Shown piece by piece: positions 9,831 through 19,304 of a DNA stretch of 64,000 nt (the first letter of the stretch is position 1; each line of letters starts with the position of its first letter). The translations under genes were made by a program, and so were the position numbers. The DNA comes from Archilochus colubris. Its lineage: Eukaryota > Chordata > Aves > Apodiformes > Trochilidae. The stretch lies in NCBI GenBank assembly GCA_023079485.1, contig CM041108.1, forward strand, positions 1,364,001 to 1,428,000. The letters are read 5' to 3'. The notes beneath the pieces were generated by a model that was not told the origin of the DNA, searched no databases, and saw nothing but the letters and a program-made list of their open reading frames with translations.

Positions 9831-12470
9831 ATGGCTGAGGGGAGTGTAGTGACCGACCCCGAGCAGCTCCTGAGGAAGGTGAGGGAGCTGGAAGAGGAGG
9901 TGAAGAGGCTGCAGGAGAAGCTTGGCCAGGATGAGAAAGGTGCTGAGGGCAAGGAGGCTCCTGCAGCCGCCAGCAAAGGGCGGAAACGCCAGCGCCGTCC
10001 CTTCGACTTCGGGGCCCACGGGCAGAGGCACGTGGCTCTGAGGGTGGCATACCTGGGCTGGAACTACCAGGGCTTTGCCAGCCAGGAGAACACCAGCAAC
10101 ACCATCGAGGAGAAGCTCTTTGAAGCTCTGAAGAAGACGAGGTTGGTGGAGGAGAGGCAGAGCTCCAACTACCACCGCTGTGGGAGGACCGACAAGGGGG
10201 TCAGCGCCTTCGGGCAGGTCGGGATCAGCCCCTCCTGGGGTTCTCCTGGGTTTTGGGTGGGTGGGATGGAGATCTGGTGGGATGAGCACAGGTGGGGGTT
10301 GGTGTTTAAAGCCTTGAAGATGAGCCTGGCTGTGGCTTCGTGCTGCGGAAGGATGATTTCAGCCCTTCAAAGTGTTTGTCACTGGTGGGGGTTTTTTTCT
10401 CCCTGTTCTGAGCGGATGAAATGAATTTTTTCCCCCCTTTTCTTGGCAGAGCCTTCTTGGCTGGTTTAACTTAAGCCCAGGAAAAAAAAAAAAAAAAAGA
10501 TAGATCTGAGAACTGGCTGGCTTCCTGGGGAGGCAGGCAGTGGAATTCCTGTTTGGAGGGTCGGAGGGGAGCGGAAGGCAGCGTGGGAGTGGGAGCTGGA
10601 GCAAGAGGAGCCAGGCAGCCGGTGGGGCGGGCAGGCGGCCATCCCCTCCCCTTCCTTGGCTACCAGGGGGAGAGTTTGACTGCACAAAATCAGGGCTAAA
10701 GTTGCTTTTGTCTCGCTGTGTTTCAAGGTTTAAGGTTTCCACACAGGTTTCCCAGCCAGGCTTTGAGTTATCACCTTCAGGATTAAGAAATAAGTGAAAA
10801 AGCAGATTCTAGCCTAAAAATGGTGCCTGAAGTTTGAAGCTGGAGCTGTTTTAGGAGGGTGGGATGTAGGCGCCTGCAGCTTTCCCTGTTTTATTTAAAG
10901 GCACAGAAAGCATCTTCTGAGAACCTCTGCAGAAGTTCTTCCTGCTGAAGGAGTTGGTAAAACCTCCTGGTTTCAGCCTCCTTCAGCTGGAGGGGCTCCT
11001 GGGTTCCTTAGGCTCCCATCTGCCGTCTCATCCTCCCGCTGCAGGTGATTTCCTTGGATCTTCGCTCCAACCTGTCAGAGGGGAAGCAGCTGAAGGGGCA
11101 GGAGGAGCTGCGATACACCCACATGCTCAACAGGGTGCTGCCTCCTGACATCAGGGTGCTGGCCTGGGCCCCCGTGGAGCCCCATTTCAGTGCCCGTTTC
11201 AGCTGCCTGAGGAGGACCTACCGCTACTTCTTCCCTTGTGCAGACCTGGACGTGGCCCTGATGCAGGCAGCGGCCCAGAGGTACGTGGGGACCCACGATT
11301 TCCGAAATCTCTGTAAAATGGATGTGGCCAACGGGGTGGTCAACTTCCAGAGGACCATCCTGAGAGCTGAAGTGACGTGGGTGGAGGGAGGAGGAGGAGG
11401 AACAGAGCTCCAGGATCCCTTCCGGCTGTGCCAGTTTGAAGTGACGGGCCAAGCGTTCCTCTACCATCAAGTCCGTTGCATGATGGCCATCCTCTTCCTC
11501 ATTGGGCAGAGGATGGAGAGCCCAGAAATCATCGACCAACTCCTGGATGTGGAGAAGAACCCTCGGAAACCACAGTACAGGTAGGGCAAGCCACGGCTGC
11601 GTGCCAAGAGCTGCTGGCAAATGGCTCCTCAGCTGGGAGGTGAAGCCACCAGTGACCTCTCTGGGAGGTATCCCTCAGGATCTCAGCCTGGATGAGCTTC
11701 TGGTGGCTTTAGTCTTGGTATTTGGTTAAAACCAATACACCTTTTATCAGTTTTGTAGAAAATGGGTGGTTTGGGCAGAAAGAACAGGTTGAAACATATT
11801 TTTTTTCCTAATGGTAACCCCTTCCCTCTCTTACCCCAGCATGGCAGTTGAGTTTCCCCTCGTCCTCTACGACTGCGAGTTTGAAAACCTGCAGTGGTTT
11901 TATGACCCAGAAGTGCAGGAGTTCAACATCACCCACCTGCAGCAGCTCTGGGCCAACCAGGCAGTGAAAACTCAGGTGCTACGGAACATGTTACAAGGGC
12001 TGGATGCTGCTCCAGTGGCTGCTGGAAAAAGTAAGGGAGGGGTTTTGTAGGCTTGAGGAGGGAGAGCTTAAAAAAAAATAATTATTAAATAGAGGCAATT
12101 AAATAGATTATTTTTTTTAATTATTACAGGGCCAGGGAACACCACCACTGTCCCGTGGGGGGATATGATGCCTCCTCTCCACAGCCAGGTCAGTGGCTTT
12201 GTGGAGGGGGTCAAAGCCAGGACCTACAAACCCCTGCTGGCCCGGCCCAAGTGCGAGGGGCTGGAGCAGCGCATCCGCCACTTCGTGAGGAGGGGACGCA
12301 TCGAGACCCCCCCCGGGCTGGAGCTGGGGGGGAACAAGGAGGAGGAGGAGAAGGAGAAGGAGGAAGAGGAGGATGAGCCCCCCATGGACAGCAAGAGGAG
12401 CCAGGGCAGCCATGGCCCTGCTGGGGACACTGAGCAACCCTCTAAGAGGGTCTGCAAAGACAAAGAGTGA
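9831..12470 (+). CDS. PUS3: PUS3, tRNA pseudouridine(38/39) synthase
   Basis: Four coding exons join in phase: 9831-10217, 11045-11580, 11840-12030 and 12130-12470, giving 484 codons (human 481). The enzyme isomerises uridine to pseudouridine at positions 38 and 39 of tRNA anticodon stems. It belongs to the TruA family. The catalytic aspartate is D121 in HRCGRTDKGVSA. Other family blocks are YLGWNYQGFASQ, RYTHMLNRVLPPDI, TYRYFFP, FRNLCKMD and GQAFLYHQVRCMMA. An N-terminal coiled coil (residues 10-35) precedes a basic stretch. The C-terminal tail holds a Glu-rich run and a basic end (KRVCKDKE). The first donor is a weak CAG-GTCGGG. The reading frame starts five bases after an acceptor, so the first exon is untranslated. 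Confidence 0.95.
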
Positions 12471-12949
12471 TGGGGGTGGGAGAAGGGCAGCTCTAGGGGC
12501 TGCTTTTTGGTTTGTTTGTTTTTTGGGGTTTTTTTTTACATGAAAATACAGTTTTCCAGTGCTCTTTTTATAAATTTTAAGAAATGTTCTGGGGTGATGT
12601 CTTGCCTTGGTCTGGGAAGGGATGGAGAGTGCCTCAGCCTCCTCAGAGCCCCCCACCTCACTCTAGGAGGGGTTCTGAGCCCTGGAGATCCTCTTACCCC
12701 ACTCTGAAGGTCTCCAAGCCCCCTTAGAGCCCCTCCCCTCACTCTGCTGGGGGTCCTGAGCCCCTCACCTAACTACAGGGGGGCTCAGAGACTCCTCGGC
12801 GCCCCCCATCTCCCTGGGTGGGATTCTGAACCCCCTCAGAGCCCCTCACCTCGGTTGTGGGGTGGAGGGGGGGCTCCGAGATCCCTTCAGAGTTCCTCAA
12901 GGAACTCCCCACCTCACAGTGGGGCGGCCCCATCCCCTGGGCAGGGGGG
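12471..12949. other. PUS3 3' flank with degenerate tandem repeat
   Basis: T-rich PUS3 3'UTR sequence (to about 12600) is followed by about four diverged units of roughly 60 bp (12630-12900), built on CCYCACCTCACTCT and GGGTTCTGAGCCC. No gene is seen. HYLS1 intron 1 probably crosses it on the minus strand. Confidence 0.65.
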
Positions 12950-13219
12950 ATCTGCTGGGGCTGTAGGGTGGCAGCTGTGCCCTCCCGCGGTCTCGCTGTC
13001 CCTCCCTGTCCCCTCGTACCTGCAGACCCCGCAGCTCCGCTGCCGCCCGCCAACCGTCACCGCAGTTTAAACACCCGGCCACTTCCCCCTTGAGTCCCGC
13101 CACTCGCGTTTCTATTGGTGGGCTCGCTTGTCACTCTTCTGCTCTCCCCCCTTCCGATTGGTCTAGCTGACCAAGTACCGCCTCCGAAGCCGCCTGAGGG
13201 GAAGGAGGGAGGCGGGAAG
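12950..13219. promoter_or_regulatory. CpG promoter of RPUSD4, with candidate HYLS1 5' exon on the other strand
   Basis: On the plus strand two inverted CCAAT boxes (ATTGG at 13114-13118 and 13157-13161) precede the RPUSD4 start at 13220, which sits inside AAGATGGCGGC, a YY1-type element. On the minus strand GGGGTCTGCAG followed by GTACGA gives a good donor with exon edge 13020. That could close a HYLS1 untranslated exon of about 50 bases, spliced to 9291. Confidence 0.55.
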
Positions 13220-15377
13220 ATGGCGGCGGCGAGCGGCGGGGGGCTGTGTCTGGGGGCGGCGGTGGGGCTGTGCCGGGCAGTGCGGAGCGTCTGCGGGCGG
13301 GCGGCGGAGCCGGAGCTGAGGGCTGAGCAGCTGGCGGAGCGGCTGCGGCAGCGGAGGAGTGAGGGGGAGAAGCAGGAGGTGAAAAAGGGAGAGAGGGAGG
13401 GGCAGGGGCGGATGCCGCGGGGCTGAGGGGACGGACTACGACTCCCGGCGTGCATCGCGGCCCGGGGAGCCCACAGGGGGCGAGGCCGGGACCCCCTTCA
13501 TGCGCCTCGTGTCCCCTCAGTCCCTCCGAGTCGTGTGCCTTCCATCCCGACGGGTCGTGTCCCCTCAGTCCCCCCGGCCGTGCCCTCTCACGTCCCCTCA
13601 ATCCCCCTGGCTGTGTCCCCTCAGCCCCGCGTCCCTCTGCTCGGTTCTGTTGGTAACAGTCCTCAGGAGCACCCAGAGAAGCTGCTGAAGGTCACTCAGG
13701 GGCTTTGCCAAGAGCCGTTTATCAACTTCTCCACCAACAAGATTTTTTTTCCTCTCTTTTGAGGTCCCCAAAGATCCGGCAAAGCGCCGAGTGCAGGAAT
13801 TAGCCAAGCTGAGCAAGAAGCTGCAGCAGGTTCACCCCAACGTCCTCGCCAAAGTGCTCAAGCAGGAAACCATCTACCAGAATGAGGAGATTGTGGTCAT
13901 CAACAAGCCCTATGGCATTCCCGTGCATGGTGAGAAGAAGCTGGCCCTGGGGAAAAGATTGGTTTTGTGGTGTTGGTGATGGATCCTTTGTCTCCATCCT
14001 CCCTGCGTGGAGAGGGATGTGGGGAGTTTGTCTCCTTTAGGCTGCAGCATCCTGTGGGTAACTCCAGGGAGCTGAACATCTCCCTTGTTCTCTGCGGTTC
14101 TGCAGGTGGCCCCAGGATCAAGAACTGCATAAGTGATGTGCTGCCTGTTTTGGCCAAGATGTTGGAGAACATGAGAGCTGAACCCCTCCACCTCTGCCAC
14201 CGTCTGGACAAAGAGACCACGGGCCTGATGGTGCTGGCACGAAACAAGGAGGTGGCTGACAAAATCCGTCTGCTCTTCAAAACCCGTCAGGTGGAGAAGT
14301 TCTACTGGTAGGGGAAGGCCTGAGGGCTGAAAGGGATGGGAAGAAGGGGTGAAGGGAGAGGTCACCAGGGCGTGGGGACACGGGGCTTGGTGGAGTGATG
14401 ACCTGTCTACAGGGAGATGAAGGGATGGGGGGGCTCCCTCCCTGCTGCAGCAGCACCCCCTGGTTCCCCTCCCCAGGGCGATCAGCCTGGGGGACCCAGA
14501 GCCCTCCGAGGGCACCGTGGAGATCCCCATAGTGGAGAGGGAGGTGCAGAGCCACCAGCCACACTACAAGGTGAGGGGGATGTCCCCTTGGCCCCCCTCC
14601 CCACCCTGACACCCCCTCCTCCAGCAGCTCACCCTCTCACCCCCTCTGCAGATGACCCTGGCCCCTAACTACCGCCTGTCCCCCGAGGAGGGGAAGGTGC
14701 TGAGGACCCGTCGGAACCGGCACGCTGAGACCGCGGTCACCCGGTACCGCCTGCTGGCCCGCTCTGCTGCCTGCTCCCTGCTGGAGCTCCAGCCCATCAC
14801 TGGTGAGGCTGGGCTGGGGGGTCCTGGGGCTGGGGGGTCCTGGGGCTGGGGATCTGCTTCCTTGGGAACTTGTTAGACACAACTGAAATGCTTTATTTTG
14901 GGGGCTAAATCTCTGGGAATGAGTCAGCCAGGGGGGATGGTGTAGCTGGGTGTCGTGTTTCTCCTCCTTCCCTCCCCAGGGGTGAAGCACCAGCTCCGGG
15001 TTCACTTGGCCTACGGGCTGGGCTGCCCCATCCTGGGGGATCACAAATATTCCCACTGGAGCAAGCTGGCACCCCAGGTCAGGCGGGTTAAATCCCATTT
15101 GTATCCCCAAACCCAGGCCCACGATTTTCAAGGCCCACTTTGAAGGGATGGAGTGGTGGAAAGGATTTTTCTCTCTCTCTCCTGGCTGCAGAAACTTCCT
15201 GAGATCACCCTGAAGAGGCTGAAGCTGGAGCAGAGCAAGGCTCGGCACCTCCCCCTCCACCTCCACGCCCACCGCCTCTCCCTGCCCCTGGGCCAGGGGA
15301 TCAACCTCGTCTGCAAACCCCCCCTCTTCTTCCAGAAGACCCTGAAGAAGTTGGAGCTGGAGGTCCCTGACGATTGA
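13220..15377 (+). CDS. RPUSD4: RPUSD4, mitochondrial RNA pseudouridine synthase
   Basis: Seven coding exons join in phase: 13220-13378, 13764-13929, 14106-14307, 14477-14570, 14652-14802, 14980-15077 and 15192-15377, giving 351 codons (human about 377). It is an RluA-family pseudouridine synthase. The catalytic aspartate is D143 in [12 protein letters not shown]. Other blocks are [29 protein letters not shown] and [13 protein letters not shown]. In mammals it acts in mitochondrial RNA granules on 16S rRNA and some mitochondrial tRNAs or mRNAs and supports mitoribosome assembly. The first 45 residues are rich in Arg and Ala with few acids, compatible with a mitochondrial presequence. It follows PUS3 head to tail, so two pseudouridine synthases of different families are neighbours. 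Confidence 0.95.
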
Positions 15378-16438
15378 GGAGACAGGCAGGGAGTGGGACT
15401 GATGGAGTTTAGGGTCTCTGCTGCTTTCCAGAACCCTCCCGGGTCGGTACCAGTGTCGCTGGCTTCTAACCAGGGAGCTGCCCATGCTTCCTGCCCTGGT
15501 TTGGTGCAGAAGTTGGGCTGGAAAGTCTTGTTTGGACAAACTGGGCTTTGTCCAGGCCATGTTTTGAGCAATAAAAGATGCGGATCCTGCTGGAGGCCAT
15601 GGGCTGGTGTGTAATGGCTCTGCTCCCCCCTCCAGAGCTCTCCAGGAGTCTCTCCCTCCCATCCTGGCACTCCAGGCTCCGATTTGGAGATTCCCAACAT
15701 TGGAAAATCAATCAAAAGTGCAATTTGGCAGCGGCTGAGACTGCCCAGGGAGTCCCTCTGCTTGGCTTGGCCCAGCAGCTCCAGGGCTCCCTCAGCTCTG
15801 TGCTGCCAGAGGTGCTGGTACTGGTTCCAGGACACTGCCTGTGGGAATGTTCCCTTCCCACCACCCTGTTTTCCCCATCCTTTGTGTCTAGATCCTGGCA
15901 TCTGTGTTTCTTTGGAGCTTCTCTGGTCCCATTATCAGGACACCTTTCCCTTAAGAACATGAATTGGACCCATTTCCCTTTCCCTTCTTGGAAATCTGGG
16001 AGGATTGCAGTTGATCTTCTCCCCTCAGACCAGCAGCTACCAGTGCTTGGAGGCTTTTTGGTCCCCAGAGTTCTCAGGGCTGGTCTGGGGCTCTTTGTAC
16101 CCCATGCCCCATCCTCACCTCCTCATCTGGGGTGAAAACAACCAGAGGAGGGGGAGCCCCAGGCCCCTCCAAGGCTCCACCAGAAATAACCCTGCAGATG
16201 ACAGAGAGCCATAAAACCCTGGGGAGTGGCTGCAGCCTCCCAGCCCTGCTCCACGGCCACCAGTTGTGTTTATTTTTGCTATTTTGGTGCCTGCTATTTG
16301 CAAAAAAGCCTCCCCTGTAATTAGGGGTTGTTCAGGGGCTGTCCAAGCTGTGTCTGGGCAGGGAGAGATTGCCTGCAGCCCTACAAAACCTCTCAGGCAG
16401 CACCCGAGCAGCAGTGCTGTGTGTCCTGCTGGGGGAAG
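15378..16438. other. RPUSD4 3'UTR and PANX3 upstream region
   Basis: AATAAA at 15570-15575 is the probable RPUSD4 poly(A) signal. The rest of the segment, up to the PANX3 start, is unique sequence without CpG enrichment, consistent with a tissue-restricted promoter. A CATAAAA element at about 16209 could act as a TATA-like box. No other gene is seen. Confidence 0.55.
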
Positions 16439-18395
16439 ATGTCCCTGTCACACACAGCTGCTGAGTTCATGCTCTCTGATGCTCTGCTCCCTGATCCCGG
16501 GGGTTCCCACTCCAGGGCCCTGCGCCTGGAGCTGCCCAGCGACCGCCTCCTCAAATTTGTCACCGTGGGGCTGCCCCTGCTCCTCGTCTCCTTGGCTTTC
16601 GCACGGGAATTCTCCACTGGTGAGTTGGGGCTTTGCCAGCGTGGGAGCTTGGACCCTTCCTGGTCATGGTCTGAGGTTTTGTCTGGGGGATGTTTATTAA
16701 TTTTTTAGTTATTATTATTCTTTTTAATGGATTATTGGTGTCTGGGAAAGCCTGGGGAAGGGCAGGGGGGTTCCTGTGTCTTGTCCCCAGTGTCTTTGTG
16801 TGTTTCTGAGTAGGAGGGGGATGCTGGCAGGGGAACAGAGGGTGCCATTGACACTACGTGGTCACTTCAGGCTAAATCCAGCCCTGGCCAATGTCCCAGG
16901 GATGCCCCTGGGGGATTGGGTTGATTCCTTTCTGGCTGCTCAGTAATTCCCCCCTGGCCACATTCAAAGGGTTTGTGTTCAGGAAGAGATGGAAAAAGAG
17001 ATGGAACACCGTGGGGAGGGCCAGCTGCAAAACCCCCCAGAAAAAGGCTTTTTGTAGTTCAAAACAGCACCTTAGACAGGTGACACCAGGTCACAGAGCA
17101 CTGTCTGTGGTTCAACCACCTCCTCCTCCCAGGTTCTCAGATCAGCTGCTTCCCTCCCACCAACTTCACTGGGAAGCAGTCGGCCTACGTGGACACAGCG
17201 TGCTGGGACTCCCTGCTGCACCACGGCCTGGACACGGAGGGACACGTGGTCACCAAGTCCCTCTGGGCTCTCAGGGTAGGTCCTGGGGGGTTGGGTCTCC
17301 TCGGGGGGAGGCTCAGGAGCTCCAGGTCACTGGTGCCCGTTCCTCTCCTCCCCCCAGGTCTTCCCCTACTCCCTGCTGGTGGTGGGGGTGCTGATGTACC
17401 TGCCCTACCTGCTCTGGCGTTACGCTGCCGCCCCCTCCCTCCGCTCCGACCTCCTCTTTGTCATGGATGAGTTGGACAAATCCTACAACCGCTCCGTTCG
17501 ACTGGTCCAGCACATGAGGAAGGTCCAGCAGGACAGCGCCGAGCCGGAGAGGTTCTGGGAGGAATATGAGAGGTGAGACTGCTGGGATGTGTCCTTCCAC
17601 GTGGCTGTGTGGCCTTTGTGATGGAGCTGGGTGAGTCTCTGCTGTGTCCCCTCTGTCCCCAGAGCACGCCAGGAGAGGTATTTTGAGTTCCCGTTGCTGG
17701 AGCGGTACCTGATCTGCAAGCAGCACACCCATTCCCTGACCTTCATCTTCATGCTGAGGAACCTGCTCCTTCTGGTGCTCTTGGCTGCCACCTGCCTCTA
17801 CCTGATCTTCCTCCACCTCAACATTGCCTTCCAGGATGAGTTCAGCTGCTCCATCAAAACGGGGCTGCTGCAGGTGGAGCCCCACATCCCCCTGCTCATC
17901 CCTTGCAAGTTGGCCTTCTTCTTCATCTTCCAGCTCCTCAGCCTCACGGTTGGCAGTGTCTACGTCCTCCTGCTCCCTGTTGTCATCTACAATGCCCTGC
18001 AGCTCTGCCAGTGGGACAAGGGGCTGCTCTCTGTCTACGAGATGCTGCCAGCCTTCGACCTCCTCAGCCGCAAGATGCTCACCTGCCCCCTCAACGACCT
18101 CAACCTCCTCCTCCTCTTCCTCCGGGCCAACATCTCCCAGGTCACCTCCTTCAGCCGCCTCAACGCTGTCAGCGCTCTCAAGGAAGCCACCCCCAACCAG
18201 GGGGACATTGACACTGTTGTTGACTTCATGACACTGCTGGCTGGGCTGGAGACCACCAAACCCAAACATCACCCCGAGGCCAATGGTGCTGGGGCTCCAG
18301 GTGGGTTGGTTTTTCTCACTCTGGAGAAGGCTTCTGGCTCTTCTCTTGCCGCCCCAAGCCCTGCTGTGCCCTCCCCACCACACTTTGGCTTTTGA
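16439..18395 (+). CDS. PANX3: PANX3, pannexin-3 large-pore channel
   Basis: Coding exons are 16439-16619, 17133-17275, 17358-17572 and 17663 onward. Read to the first stop (18395) the protein has 423 codons. If the donor after 18300 is used with the strong acceptor before 18621, the end is the TGA at 18680-18682 and the protein has 412 residues (human 392). Pannexin-3 forms plasma-membrane and ER channels that release ATP and calcium, chiefly in cartilage and bone. Four membrane segments are visible: about 38-57, 108-130, 216-238 and 268-292. Each of the two extracellular loops keeps two cysteines (SCF and ACW; FSC and PCK). N71 in NFTG matches the known glycosylation site of mammalian PANX3. 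SVYEMLPAFDLLSRKM is a strong family signature. It converges with SIAE. Confidence 0.92.
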
Positions 18396-18747
18396 GGAAG
18401 CTCCTTGGGGGTCTCATGGGGGTCATGGTGGTGCCAGGAGGCTCAGGCTCCTTTCCTGCCCCTCTGAGGGCTGCGTTTGAACAAAACCCACCCAAATTGA
18501 AGTGGATTTAACCCCATTTGTTCCCATGGCAACTATGGGGCTAGCCCAGCTGGCTCTTGGGGAAGCCCAAAATCCCAGTTTGTGATGAATAAGTTCCTCC
18601 TTTTCCTTCTCTTGCCTTAGGACCCAAACCTGGAGCAGAAGCAATGGGAAAAGCTTCCCGCGACTCACTGGGCTCTGCCTGACCTCAGGTGAGCTCTGGG
18701 GTTGATTTTGGGGTGGGGGTTGATCTGTGCCCCCTCTCCAGCCAAAA

Positions 18748-18753
18748 AATAAA
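18748..18753 (+). promoter_or_regulatory. PANX3: PANX3 poly(A) signal AATAAA
   Basis: AATAAA lies about 65 bases after the alternative PANX3 stop at 18682 and 350 bases after the read-through stop. Confidence 0.6.
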
Positions 18754-18915
18754 AAAAGGTGGAAAAAGCCAATTTTGGGGGGGGGGCAGAGACTCTCAGC
18801 TGATTCCAAACACTGTGTGCCATGTTGTAGCTCATCCACACCCAATTTCTTTTCTGAAAGAAGGGGACCAAGAGGGGGGGGGAAAAATGAAAAAAGTATG
18901 ATTTAATTAAAAGTA

Positions 18916-18921
18916 TTTATT
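18916..18921 (-). promoter_or_regulatory. SIAE: SIAE poly(A) signal AATAAA
   Basis: AATAAA on the minus strand lies about 385 bases downstream of the SIAE stop. It places the two convergent 3' ends within about 170 bases of each other. Confidence 0.6.
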
Positions 18922-19304
18922 AATAGAGCAGATTCTTGTCCGTGCCCCAGGTGGCCAGGCAAGGGGTAAGAAGCAGCAGTGAGGGGTTCACCTCCCGTCC
19001 TGTCTCCTGCTGATTTTCTTGACATCTCTTTTTAGCAATTTTGTTGTAAATGGGCAGTTTCCCCTCCTTTTTTACCAATGTCACTGTAAACTGGTGCTTT
19101 CCCCCCAATTTTTAGCAATTTCACTGTAAATTGGTGCTCCCCTCCCTCCCTACAGGTCCAGGAGGAGCGGGGAGGTGTTTAATTAACCAGCCAGTAATCA
19201 ATCCACATCAGCATGGCGTGGTGCTGGCTTCACCCAAGGGCTGAGCACCCTCCACTGTCCCCTCGCCACACTCCTGATGTCCTCTCACTCCAGTCCTGTG
19301 GGAT

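Noticed and set aside
14637..15901. Minus-strand frames of 341 and 257 codons over RPUSD4 exons
   Set aside because: Antisense shadows of well-supported RPUSD4 exons.
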